This document shows positions 7,476-16,047 of a stretch of 64,000 nt of DNA, in pieces; within the stretch, counting starts at the first letter, position 1, and every line of letters starts with the position of its first letter. The DNA is from Alphaproteobacteria bacterium. Lineage in GTDB: Bacteria > Pseudomonadota > Alphaproteobacteria > UBA6615. Position numbers and translations under genes: made by a program. Below the pieces are notes generated by a model. That model was given only the letters and a program-made list of their open reading frames with translations. It did no database searches and had not been told where the DNA came from. The stretch spans positions 124,001 through 188,000 of the forward strand of contig JBDXCV010000003.1 in NCBI GenBank assembly GCA_039980135.1, read 5' to 3'.

Positions 7476-9185
7476 ATGACAGAGATAGTTCGGCATTCAT
7501 CCGCCGGTGAGATTGGGCGCATTTACGCACGCCGCAAACCCTCGCCCGACCTTCCCGAAACGCCGGACCCGTTGCTGTCGGACAGCGCGACTGAAGCCGA
7601 CGGTCCGTCAACGCCGGCGATGCCCGCGGGCATTCCCCACCCGAATTTGCTCGAACATCTCGGTCCAGCCTACGTCGCGAATCCGGACGGGACGATCACC
7701 TGGCACAATGACGCGTTCCTCTATTTCGCCCGCGCCGCATGGAACATCGCCAACGAGACGGACCAGGTGACGGCCGCACCCGGGCCCCTTTCCAACATCT
7801 TCGATACGCTCATCTCGACCGGGCATTTCGAGCCGGCGCGCACGCGCGCGGAAATCGGCGGCGTCGCCCGCACCTTCCGCGGGCGCCATTTCCTGGGTGA
7901 AATCGACGGCGCCGTCATCATCCACGGGTATTTCGAAGATATCACCCGATGGATCACATCCGAGCAACGTCTCGTGGCGCTCGACGACAAGTTGACCGAT
8001 GTCATTCGGTCAACATCCGACTGGGTCTGGGAGACCGATACCGACCTGCGCCTGACGGAGGTTTCGGCACGGATTGCGGCCATCACCGGCGCCCCGCCGG
8101 AGGCCCATCTGGGCAAGCATGTGCTCGCACTCGGCAGCCTGCCGGACCCGGTTCCCGGCGTTCCGGACCTGAAACTGCTGATGCAGGACAGGCGCCCGTT
8201 CCGCAACCGCCTCTTCATCATGCGCGACGAAACCAACCAATCGCGCCGCATTCACCTGAGCGGGACGCCGTTCTTCGATACCGGCAATGGACATTTCCTC
8301 GGTTATCGCGGCACGGGGACAGACGTGACCCGCGCCCTTGAGGCCGAACGCGAAGCCATCACGGCCCGGCAAAAACTCGAGCAGGCGCTTTCCGCACTTG
8401 AACTACGTAACGAACAATTGCGCGACACACTGGTGCGGGCGCAGTCCGCCTCGGACGCCAAGACCGACTTCCTGGCGCTGACCAGCCATGAATTGCGCAC
8501 GCCCCTGAACGCCATCATCGGTTTCACGGAGCTATGCCGTCGCCAGATCACGGAAACGGCCGGCGAGCGAATCCCGGGATACCTGGAAAACATCCTCTCG
8601 GCATCGGGACATCTGGTGCAGATCATCGACAACCTGCTCGACACCGTGCGGATCGAAAACGAAACGACAGACATGAACCTGGTCGAGGTCGATGTCGCCG
8701 GACTCGTTCGCGATACTGTCTCCATGATCGAGGTGCGGGCCAGGGATTCAAAGATCGATCTCGTCGCCCCGCCGGTCACGGAAGATCTTTCGATTATCGC
8801 CGACAAGACGGCGGCCCGACAGATTCTGATCAATCTGCTGACCAATGCGCTTAAATTCACGCCCGAGGGCGGCAGCGTCGGCGTCGATATCGTTCACGGC
8901 AAGGAAGACTTGCTCTATCTCACGATCTGGGACACCGGGATCGGCATCCCGATCGACCAACAGCAGGCGGTGTTCGATCGCTTCCACCGGGTTCGGTCGG
9001 ACGCTCTCACGACCACCACCGAAGGGGTCGGAATCGGTCTTCATGTCGCCCGCAATCTCGCTCAGCTCATGGGCGGCGACATCACGCTGGAAAGCGAACT
9101 GGGCCGCGGGTCGCGGTTCACATTGGCGCTTCGGCTATGGGAAGCCGCGTTCGACGACCTGCAGGCGGCGACACCCGCCGCCTAG
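7476..9185 (+). CDS. Soluble PAS-domain sensor histidine kinase
   Basis: Cytoplasmic kinase of 569 residues with no transmembrane segment. The N-terminal 50 residues are low complexity. Two PAS-like sensory domains follow (roughly 55-165 and 175-290; the second has STSDWVWETDTDLRLTEVS and ends in GYRGTGTDVTRALEAE). A coiled linker leads to the phosphoacceptor helix with H338 (SHELRTPLNAIIGF) and a HATPase domain with LINLLTNALKFTPEGG, WDTGIGIP and GVGIGLHVARNLAQLMGG. Architecture matches PleC/DivJ-like kinases of alphaproteobacteria; the partner regulator is not adjacent. The gene stands alone after an AT-rich promoter region containing a perfect inverted repeat. Confidence 0.9.
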   Translation: MTEIVRHSSAGEIGRIYARRKPSPDLPETPDPLLSDSATEADGPSTPAMPAGIPHPNLLEHLGPAYVANPDGTITWHNDAFLYFARAAWNIANETDQVTAAPGPLSNIFDTLISTGHFEPARTRAEIGGVARTFRGRHFLGEIDGAVIIHGYFEDITRWITSEQRLVALDDKLTDVIRSTSDWVWETDTDLRLTEVSARIAAITGAPPEAHLGKHVLALGSLPDPVPGVPDLKLLMQDRRPFRNRLFIMRDETNQSRRIHLSGTPFFDTGNGHFLGYRGTGTDVTRALEAEREAITARQKLEQALSALELRNEQLRDTLVRAQSASDAKTDFLALTSHELRTPLNAIIGFTELCRRQITETAGERIPGYLENILSASGHLVQIIDNLLDTVRIENETTDMNLVEVDVAGLVRDTVSMIEVRARDSKIDLVAPPVTEDLSIIADKTAARQILINLLTNALKFTPEGGSVGVDIVHGKEDLLYLTIWDTGIGIPIDQQQAVFDRFHRVRSDALTTTTEGVGIGLHVARNLAQLMGGDITLESELGRGSRFTLALRLWEAAFDDLQAATPAA

Positions 9186-9227
9186 GCCGGCGCGACCACG
9201 CCCCGCCAGAAATCACCTGTTTCGAAT

Positions 9228-9776
9228 TCAGTCCTCGTCCGGCACTTGGTGCGGGCGGGCGAGACCAACCTTGTCCGCGCCTTCGGGGGTTATCAAGCCG
9301 TCCCGCACCCAGCCATTTTGTTCCATTTCACGCCACTCGTGGGACGGCACGGACACGAAACCGCGCACGTGGCGCGGGCTGACAACCACGGGATCGTCCA
9401 GCGTGATCGAACCTTCGGCTTCCGCACCCTGTGCCATCCAGGTGAGCGCCAGCGCCTGAACGCGCGAGACATTTCCGGACAAACCGCCGGCGGCATGCGC
9501 ACACATCAGCGGAACTGACGACACCCAGAACTGATCACGGGAAACGCTTTCCGCCAGTTCGAGATCGGCACGCGCGCGGGCCTCATCGTCGAACGCCCGG
9601 ATTGTTTCGACATCGCCTTCGGCGGATTTGCGGCACAACACCCACAAGTTCTCGGCAGGCGCGGTCGCGGCGCCGGCAGCCGGAGGCTCCGGCAGCTGCT
9701 CCGTCGGGCCATCCTTACCCGTCGCCGACCCCGATCCCTCGAAATCGGCGAATTCGTCACTCGACATGATCGCCAT
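9228..9776 (-). CDS. Hypothetical protein, unrecognised
   Basis: A 182-residue protein with no family I can name. The first 45 residues are Gly/Pro/Ala/Glu-rich and probably disordered. The remaining part has alternating beta/helix character (NLWVLCRKSAEGDVETI, DDEARARADLELAESVS, QFWVSSVPLMCAHAAGG, VQALALTWMAQGAE) and ends in an acidic tail. No signal peptide or membrane helix is seen. A second in-frame ATG (MSSDEF, 9767) is an equally good start. It is convergent with the PAS kinase, and codon use fits its neighbours, so it is probably a real gene. Confidence 0.55.
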   Translation of the reverse strand: MAIMSSDEFADFEGSGSATGKDGPTEQLPEPPAAGAATAPAENLWVLCRKSAEGDVETIRAFDDEARARADLELAESVSRDQFWVSSVPLMCAHAAGGLSGNVSRVQALALTWMAQGAEAEGSITLDDPVVVSPRHVRGFVSVPSHEWREMEQNGWVRDGLITPEGADKVGLARPHQVPDED

Positions 9777-9995
9777 GCGCGTTGCGAACCAAGTGCTTGG
9801 TGTGAAATTCCCCAGACAATCTTGTTTCCGGCATGCCTTCCAGCTTGCCCGGATACAATACTCGCCTCCCCATACTTGCGCTTATGCTAATGCAGCCTGC
9901 GGCACGAGTCAGCAACCGGCGAGGAAACTACCCACATTTTATCCACACAGCTTGTCCGGGCTTTATGCACCGTCTCCACCACCGAATATGGTGGA

Positions 9996-10685
9996 TCAGG
10001 CGGCAGCGTCCTCGGCCTGTTTGTTCATGGATTCAAACTCGCTCGGCCAATGATCGGCCAGCCAGCGCAGGTAATCTCCCATTTTCGCCGGGTCGAGATG
10101 CAGGGAAGACTGGATCTTGTCGATCTCCGGCTGCTCCTCGATCAACACGTCAAGGGAATCATTGATCCGGTTGATCATGTTGAACATCGCGCAGAGCATT
10201 GTGACCTCGACGATCTCACCTTCGGTGAAGTTCGCCCGCAGCCGGTCATAAACTTCCGTGTTCTTCTGGGCGGTGTTGCGGGTCATGTTCTCGGCCCACA
10301 GGATCGCCGCCTTCTCGCGCTCGTTGAACAGATCCGACGTCAGATAGTCGTCCGACGACATGGCGATGATCTGGTCATGGGTGATCCCCGCTGCCTGCCC
10401 GAGAGACGTGTTGTGGGCGTAGCAATAATCGCAGCCATTGGTATGGCTGGTCTTGATCACCACCATCTCCTTGAGTTTTCCGGTGATCCGGGTTCCCGGC
10501 CATTCGCGCTGGGCGGCCGCGTTGATCGGCAGGAGGAGCATCGCCAGGAATGGCGCGTTGGAGATCGTCCTGTAGAAATGCGGCACCCGGCCCAGCAGAG
10601 CCGTGACGGCGCCATAGAATTCCTCGAACTCGCCATCGATGGCCTCGGGTTCGATCTTCTGAATGCGTCCTTGGGTACGCGACAT
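9996..10685 (-). CDS. Carboxymuconolactone decarboxylase / AhpD-like protein
   Basis: Cytoplasmic all-helical protein of 229 residues of the CMD/AhpD superfamily. The signature TSHTNGCDYCYAHNTSLGQAAG contains the redox pair of the CDYC motif and the following histidine (CxxCxxxH), as in alkylhydroperoxidase AhpD-like and peroxidase-related proteins. Its substrate is unknown. The start at 10685 is chosen because a strong GAGGAG ribosome site lies 9 bases upstream; an in-frame ATG at 10709 would place that site inside the coding region. It ends next to a 220-base intergenic gap with no visible gene. Confidence 0.85.
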   Translation of the reverse strand: MSRTQGRIQKIEPEAIDGEFEEFYGAVTALLGRVPHFYRTISNAPFLAMLLLPINAAAQREWPGTRITGKLKEMVVIKTSHTNGCDYCYAHNTSLGQAAGITHDQIIAMSSDDYLTSDLFNEREKAAILWAENMTRNTAQKNTEVYDRLRANFTEGEIVEVTMLCAMFNMINRINDSLDVLIEEQPEIDKIQSSLHLDPAKMGDYLRWLADHWPSEFESMNKQAEDAAA

Positions 10686-10808
10686 GGGCTTGGTCTCCTC
10701 GATCATCATGTTGTGCGTTTGCCTGACTTTATCTCGCCCGGCTCAAACAGCAATAGGGGCGGGCCGTGCGACCCGCCCCCGATACCGAATATCGGTCCCG
10801 CGTCGTGG

Positions 10809-11675
10809 CTAACGACGCCAGTTCGCGGACCGGATACGATAGGCCCCGGCGATGTTCAGCGGCAGGTTTTGCTCATACTGTGCCCAGCCGGCATATTTCG
10901 ACAGCTTGATCTCGGCCTGGGCCTGTTCGAGCGTCTTGCCGTCGGCAACGGCCTGACTCACGGCGGTCCACAGGTCTTCCATATACTCGCGGAACGCCGT
11001 GACATCGGCGGGCACACCCATCTTGCCATGGCCCGGCGCGAGCTTGTCGAAGTCCATCCCCTCGACCCGGCGAATGGACTCGATCCAGTCGGGCAGCCAG
11101 GCATCGGGCAGATCGCGGAAGGCGACGGCCTGAATCGGTATAAAGTCCACCGCGAACAGCACACGCTGGGCCGGGAAGTTCATCACGATCGAATTGTCGG
11201 AATGGTTGCGGCCGACATATTTGAGTTCGACGGTCTGTCCGCCGAGGTTGAGGACCAACTCGTCCGAAAAGGTCAGCTCGGGCACCGCCGTGGGGCGCTT
11301 GGCCGCGATGATGGTGTCGCGCGCGTTCACATGGGACACCACGATCGCCGTATCGTCCCATACCTCCCCGCCGGAGATGTGATCGGCATGGTCATGGGAA
11401 TAGACGACGTAGCGGATTTCCTGGCCAAACCGCGTGCGGATCTCGTTCTCGAGCCAGGTCGCGGCGGCGGCGTTGATCGGGTCGGTTGCGACCACCCCGT
11501 CGTCGGTCACCAGGAACACGGACGTGTGGAAGTTGTTCTGGAAGCGGTAAAGGTTGGGTCCGATCTCGGTGATCGAACGTTTGGCCTCCTGCTGGGCGCC
11601 CGCCTGGGGTGCGAGCAGCCCGGTGAGCATCATGGTCGCGGCGGCGATCGCCGCAAAGCTGCGTAGTCTGATCAT
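10809..11675 (-). CDS. Secreted metallo-beta-lactamase-fold hydrolase
   Basis: Exported metal-dependent hydrolase of 288 residues. The signal peptide MIRLRSFAAIAAATMMLTG... ends near AGAQ, so the enzyme is periplasmic. The zinc motif SHDHADHISGG (HxHxDH) and a later NHSDNS and APGHG provide the other metal ligands. The overall layout resembles periplasmic MBL proteins of the subclass B3/quinoprotein-relay type rather than glyoxalase II. A GGAG ribosome site 8-11 bases ahead of 11675 sets the start; the frame runs open further upstream. It is divergent from the acyl carrier protein gene and reads away from that cluster. Confidence 0.85.
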   Translation of the reverse strand: MIRLRSFAAIAAATMMLTGLLAPQAGAQQEAKRSITEIGPNLYRFQNNFHTSVFLVTDDGVVATDPINAAAATWLENEIRTRFGQEIRYVVYSHDHADHISGGEVWDDTAIVVSHVNARDTIIAAKRPTAVPELTFSDELVLNLGGQTVELKYVGRNHSDNSIVMNFPAQRVLFAVDFIPIQAVAFRDLPDAWLPDWIESIRRVEGMDFDKLAPGHGKMGVPADVTAFREYMEDLWTAVSQAVADGKTLEQAQAEIKLSKYAGWAQYEQNLPLNIAGAYRIRSANWRR

Positions 11676-11911
11676 CTCTGGTTTCTCCACGAATTCGATG
11701 AACGAAAAGCGGCAAGCAGGCCGACAAACTCTAGGCTGCAAATGTGCATGCTCACCAGCGTGAAACCGGTACCGGTGTTTCACGATTTGGCGAGCGACGG
11801 ACCTTGCGGCACCTGTCACAAGGCAAGCTGTTCGTTGCGAACGCAGGGGCTTCGGTGATATCAGCAACGGGACCACGCTGACGCGGGGATACCCGCGCAA
11901 AAGGAGTTTCC

Positions 11912-12208
11912 ATGAGCCAGAGCCTGGACATCATTTACGCCGCCATCGAAGAGCTGAACGCACAGATCGCCGACGAGGGCCCCGGTGCCCAGTTGATCGC
12001 GAAGGCCGAGGACACGCGCCTGTTCGGCGCCGATGACGGCATGGACTCGCTGCAGCTGGTGAACCTGATCGTCGCCATCGAGAACCACATCCAGGACGCG
12101 ACCGGGCAATCGGTGGTGCTGGTGGATGAATCCACCATGGGCCTCGACAACAACCCGTTCGAGACGGTGGGCAGTCTGGCCGCCCATCTCGACGGCGTGC
12201 TCGCCTAG
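11912..12208 (+). CDS. Stand-alone acyl carrier protein
   Basis: Small acidic carrier protein of 98 residues, first gene of a six-gene acyl cluster. The phosphopantetheine attachment serine is S46 in DDGMDSLQLVNLIVAIE, matching the DSL motif, followed by the recognition helix and third helix (NPFETVGSLAAHL). It is longer than FabD-cycle ACP and diverges in the region after the serine helix (ATGQSVVLVDESTMG), so it is probably dedicated to this pathway and not the housekeeping AcpP. AAAAGGAG lies just upstream of the start. No phosphopantetheinyl transferase is encoded nearby. Confidence 0.82.
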   Translation: MSQSLDIIYAAIEELNAQIADEGPGAQLIAKAEDTRLFGADDGMDSLQLVNLIVAIENHIQDATGQSVVLVDESTMGLDNNPFETVGSLAAHLDGVLA

Positions 12209-12232
12209 AACAGACATCCTGAACAAGGGCCT

Positions 12233-12940
12233 ATGAGCGATCCGCGCACCATCCTGATTACCGGCGCCAGCCGCAGCATCGGTCGGGCGCTCGCCGCCCA
12301 CTACGCCGAAGCCGGACACAGGGTTTTCGGCTGCGCGCGCGGCGACAGCGACTTCGCCCACGCCAACTACACCCATTTCACAGCCGACATCACCGACGAG
12401 ACAGCCGTTCGCGAGATCTTCAAGGCCATCGTCGATGCGGGCGCGACAGTCGACCTCCTGATCAACAACGCCGGCATCACCCAGGCCAAACCTGCCCTGC
12501 TGACCGGCAGCGTGGAGGCCGCCGGTATCCTCGAGACCAACCTGGTCGGCGCGTTCACCGTGCTGCGCGAGGCGATCAAGCACATGATGCGCGCCAAGCA
12601 CGGCCGGATCGTCAATTTCTCATCAATCAACGTGCCGCTCGGCAGCGTCGGCGGGGCGCTTTACAATGCGTCCAAGGCCGGGCTCGAAAATCTCGGCCAC
12701 ACGCTGGCGCGCGAGATCGGCAAGGCCGACATCACCATCAATACGGTCGGGCTGTCGCTGGTGGCGGGCTCGGGCATGGCCGAGGGGCTGTCGGAGAAGG
12801 GCATGGCCGACAAGCAGGCTGAGCTGATCAGGCCTGGCCTGATCGGCATCGACGAGATCGCCCATGTGGTCGACTTCTTCGCATCGGACGCCGCCGGGAA
12901 CATCACCAACCAGATCGTCTATTTCGGCGGGGTCCGGTGA
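12233..12940 (+). CDS. SDR-family reductase, likely 3-oxoacyl-ACP reductase (FabG-like)
   Basis: NAD(P)H-dependent short-chain dehydrogenase of 235 residues. The cofactor motif is TGASRSIGRALA (residues 10-21), followed by NNAG (79-82 region) and the catalytic set with Ser in NFSSIN and Y144/K148 (LYNASKAG). Context after an ACP gene and before a KAS III gene points to reduction of a beta-ketoacyl-ACP; the substrate is inference. Its stop overlaps the next gene as GTGA, so translation is coupled. A 24-base gap separates it from the ACP gene. Confidence 0.87.
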   Translation: MSDPRTILITGASRSIGRALAAHYAEAGHRVFGCARGDSDFAHANYTHFTADITDETAVREIFKAIVDAGATVDLLINNAGITQAKPALLTGSVEAAGILETNLVGAFTVLREAIKHMMRAKHGRIVNFSSINVPLGSVGGALYNASKAGLENLGHTLAREIGKADITINTVGLSLVAGSGMAEGLSEKGMADKQAELIRPGLIGIDEIAHVVDFFASDAAGNITNQIVYFGGVR

Positions 12941-13590
12941 GCGGTACGCCAACAGAACCCAACGAACAGGTTGCGGTCGAGCAGTTTACGAACGGCATCT
13001 ACCGCGAGAACGCCTACATCGTCGGCGGCAACGAAGACGCGTTGATCATCGACCCGGGCAGCGATGCCGACGCGATCGCCGCCATCGTCGACATGCATAT
13101 CTGGACGCCCGTGGCGATCATCGCCACCCATGCGCATTTCGACCATGTGGGCGCGGTCGCCGAGCTGATCGCGGCATACAACATCCCGTTCTATCTGCAC
13201 CGGGCCGACGAGGCGCTGCTCAAGCGGATGAACCTCTACAAGATGGTGATCGATCCCGGTGAGGCCCTGAAAGTGCCCGAGATCACCCACGACCTGGCCG
13301 AGACCCAAAGCCCGCTCAGGATCGCGAAATTCGAAATCGAGGTGCTGCCCTCGCCGGGCCACACACCGGGCGGGGTGTGCTTCCGGATCAACAATGAACT
13401 CTTCACCGGCGACACGGTGCTGCCGGCCGGGGTCGGGCGGATCGACCTGCCCGGCGGCGACGGTCCCGCACTGGAAAAATCCGTGGCGATGCTCCACACC
13501 CTGCCCCGCGACCTGACGGCCCATCCGGGCCATGGCGCGTCCATGGCGCTGGGCGACCTGCTCGACAATCTGCAGGAGGTGGCGTCATGA
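12937..13590 (+). CDS. Metallo-beta-lactamase-fold hydrolase in acyl cluster
   Basis: Cytoplasmic MBL-fold enzyme of 217 residues resembling YcbL/glyoxalase II-type hydrolases. Zinc ligands are H65, H67, D69 and H70 (THAHFDH), then the histidine of PSPGHTPGG, the aspartate of FTGDTVLP and the histidine of AHPGHG. Glyoxalase II-type enzymes cleave thioesters, so in this setting it may release the acyl group from the carrier protein; that role is inference. It starts at GTG 12937, overlapping the SDR stop, and its own stop overlaps the KAS III start (ATGA). Confidence 0.86.
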   Translation: MSGTPTEPNEQVAVEQFTNGIYRENAYIVGGNEDALIIDPGSDADAIAAIVDMHIWTPVAIIATHAHFDHVGAVAELIAAYNIPFYLHRADEALLKRMNLYKMVIDPGEALKVPEITHDLAETQSPLRIAKFEIEVLPSPGHTPGGVCFRINNELFTGDTVLPAGVGRIDLPGGDGPALEKSVAMLHTLPRDLTAHPGHGASMALGDLLDNLQEVAS

Positions 13591-14603
13591 ATGTCGCCAT
13601 CGGCGATATCGGCGTCGCCCTGCCCGAGACCATCGTCAGCAATGACGATCTGCGCGCGGCCTATCCCGACTGGGACTTCGACCGGCTGGAGGCGCGCACG
13701 GGTGTGATGTCGCGGCACATCGCGGCCCCCGACGAGACGGCGCTGGACCTGGCGTTCGCCGCCTGCGAACGCCTCAAGGAAACCGGCGCGCTGGATGACA
13801 ACAGCGGCATCGACGGACTGCTGTTCTGTACCGAGACCCCGGACTACCCGATCCCGTCCAACGCCTGCCTGCTGCACGGCAAGCTGGGCCTGCCCCAGAA
13901 TGTGATGGGGCTGGATATCAACATGGGCTGCTCGGGCTACCTCTACGCACTGCAGGTGGCCCAGAGCCTGATCAAGAGCGGGGCGGCCAGCCGGATTTTG
14001 CTCGCCACCGCCGACACGTATTCCAGGCTGATCAACCCCGGAGACCGCTCGACGCGGGTGCTGTTCGGCGATGGGGCGGCGGTCTCGGTGATTGCATCTT
14101 CGGACGATGACCAGTCAGGCATCATTGATCTGAACCTCGGCTCCGAGGGCAAGTTCTATGACCGCTTCATGGTGCCCGCCGGCGGCACACGCTGGCCGCT
14201 GGACGAGTCCAGCCATGTCGAGACGGAAGACAAATCCGGAAACATCCGCACACCCGCCGACATCACCATGGAGGGATTCCAGGTGCTGTCCTTCTTCAAC
14301 AGCGTGATTCCCAAGCATGTACGCGGACTTCTCGAGGCGAACGATCACACGCTCGACGATGTGGATCTGTTCGTGTTCCACCAGGCGAGCCAGGTGGCGC
14401 TGGATTCCATCGCCAAGGCGCTGAAGATCCCCGACGGGAAGCTCGTCAACAAGCTGGCGACCACCGGCAACCTGGTCTCGGCCTCGGTCCCCGTGGCGCT
14501 GGCGATGGCCCGCGACGACGGCACGGCGAAACCCGGCCAGCTCGCCATCCTGTGCGGCTTCGGTGTCGGCCTGTCCTGGGGCTCCGCCCTGGTGCGGCTT
14601 TAG
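13587..14603 (+). CDS. 3-oxoacyl-ACP synthase III (KAS III) family enzyme
   Basis: Decarboxylating condensing enzyme of the FabH family, 338 residues. The catalytic triad is intact: C115 (NMGCSGYLYAL), H265 (FVFHQAS) and N295 (ATTGNLVSAS). The tail GLSWGSALVRL is the usual FabH ending. FabH starts fatty-acid synthesis from acyl-CoA, but in small clusters relatives perform single condensations or acyl transfers onto unusual acceptors. Overlap with the MBL gene (ATGA) and only 10 bases to the next gene show a tight operon. It differs from a housekeeping fabH, which normally sits with plsX. Confidence 0.9.
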   Translation: MNVAIGDIGVALPETIVSNDDLRAAYPDWDFDRLEARTGVMSRHIAAPDETALDLAFAACERLKETGALDDNSGIDGLLFCTETPDYPIPSNACLLHGKLGLPQNVMGLDINMGCSGYLYALQVAQSLIKSGAASRILLATADTYSRLINPGDRSTRVLFGDGAAVSVIASSDDDQSGIIDLNLGSEGKFYDRFMVPAGGTRWPLDESSHVETEDKSGNIRTPADITMEGFQVLSFFNSVIPKHVRGLLEANDHTLDDVDLFVFHQASQVALDSIAKALKIPDGKLVNKLATTGNLVSASVPVALAMARDDGTAKPGQLAILCGFGVGLSWGSALVRL

Positions 14604-14613
14604 GATCGGGCCC

Positions 14614-15987
14614 ATGAGCGAGAGCGATATCGGGTTCTTCATCGAGCGCTTCCGGGAAAATCCGGACGGCCCGGCGATCGCCTGGCGCGACGACGTCTAC
14701 ACCTATGGCTGGCTCGCGGATGACATCGCCGCGCGCCGCGTCGCGCTGGAGGCCGAGGGCGTCGGCCCCGGCGACGTGGTGGTGCTGTGCAGCGAATATG
14801 CACCCGCCGCCGCCTCGCTCCTGCTGGCGCTGATTGACCTGAAGGCCATCGTCGTGCCGCTGCTGCCGCTCACCCGCGAACGCAATCCGGCGCTGATCGA
14901 CATGGTCGACCCGTCGATGATCATCGACGTGAGCGATGGCACCGAGGTCGCGTTCACCGAGCGCGAATCCGGCGAGCCCCACGAGCTTTACAAGCAACTC
15001 ATCGCCGCGAACGCGCCGGGGCTGGTGCTGTTCACGTCAGGCTCTACCGGCCTGCCGAAGGGCGTGGTGCATGATTTCGCCAAGCTACTCGAGAAATTCA
15101 AGACCCGGCGCGGCGCGCTGATCACCCTCAATCTGCTCATGTTCGATCACTGGGGCGGGCTCAACACCCTGCTGCACGCGCTGGCGAATGACTGCCTGGT
15201 GGTGCTGACCGAGCGCCAGAGCCCCGAATATGTCTGCGAGCTGATCGAGCGCCACCGGATCGAGCTGCTGCCGGGCACGCCGTCCTTCCTGAACATGCTG
15301 CTGATCAGCCGCGCCTATGAGGGCCGCGACCTGACGAGTCTTCGATTGATAAGCTACGGCGCCGAGCCGATGCCGGATTCGACGCTCAAGGACCTGCGCA
15401 AGATCTTCCCCAATGTGGAGGCGCGCCAGACCTACGGCCTGATCGAGCTGGGGGTGTTGCGCGCCAAGTCCCGCTCGAGCGACAGTTTGTGGGTGAAGAT
15501 CGGCGGCGACGGCTACGACGTGCGCGTGGTCGACGACATGCTGGAGATCAAGGCGGACTCGGCCATGCTCGGCTACCTCAACGCGCCGAGCCCGTTCACT
15601 CAAGACGGCTATTTTATGACCGGCGACCGGGTCGAGGTGGACGGCGATTACTTCCGCATCCTGGGCCGCGATTCCGAGCTTATCAACGTGGGTGGACAGA
15701 AGGTCTATCCGGCCGAGGTCGAGACGGTGCTGCTGGAGTCCCCCGACGTGGAAGACGCGGTGGTGTTCAAGGAAAAGAACCCGATCATGGGCCAGATCGT
15801 CTGCGCCAACATTCACCGGACGGACTCAGAAGATACGCCGGCGGAAGTGCGCGCGCGGATCAAGAAGTTCTGCACCGAGCGGCTCGACGACTTCAAGGTG
15901 CCGGTGAAAATCAGCTTCACGACCGAGCCCCTGCACTCCGACCGCTTGAAACGCCTGCACATCCAGCCCACATCCTCTAAAGACTGA
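14614..15987 (+). CDS. AMP-forming acyl ligase (ANL superfamily)
   Basis: Adenylating enzyme of 457 residues. The P-loop motif LFTSGSTGLPKG lies near residues 139-150, followed by YGLIELGVL (A5), GYFMTGDRV (A7) and the C-terminal swivel region FRILGRDSELINVGGQKVYP. The usual TGK of motif A10 is replaced by SDRLKRLH, which still offers a lysine. It probably activates a carboxylic acid and loads it on CoA or on the ACP of this cluster. It is shorter than acyl-CoA synthetases (often over 500 residues). The start at 14614 gives MSESDIGFF; the frame is open upstream only through the KAS III end. Confidence 0.85.
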   Translation: MSESDIGFFIERFRENPDGPAIAWRDDVYTYGWLADDIAARRVALEAEGVGPGDVVVLCSEYAPAAASLLLALIDLKAIVVPLLPLTRERNPALIDMVDPSMIIDVSDGTEVAFTERESGEPHELYKQLIAANAPGLVLFTSGSTGLPKGVVHDFAKLLEKFKTRRGALITLNLLMFDHWGGLNTLLHALANDCLVVLTERQSPEYVCELIERHRIELLPGTPSFLNMLLISRAYEGRDLTSLRLISYGAEPMPDSTLKDLRKIFPNVEARQTYGLIELGVLRAKSRSSDSLWVKIGGDGYDVRVVDDMLEIKADSAMLGYLNAPSPFTQDGYFMTGDRVEVDGDYFRILGRDSELINVGGQKVYPAEVETVLLESPDVEDAVVFKEKNPIMGQIVCANIHRTDSEDTPAEVRARIKKFCTERLDDFKVPVKISFTTEPLHSDRLKRLHIQPTSSKD

Positions 15988-16047
15988 TATTGTCACAGGC
16001 CCCGGTGTGGACACGGTACGCTGAGCGCAAAACTTTCGATTGAACTG

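Noticed and set aside
10050-11666. Long open frame (538 codons) on the plus strand
   Set aside because: It is antisense to the AhpD-like and MBL genes, whose frames have family motifs, signal peptide and ribosome sites; the plus-strand translation has none.
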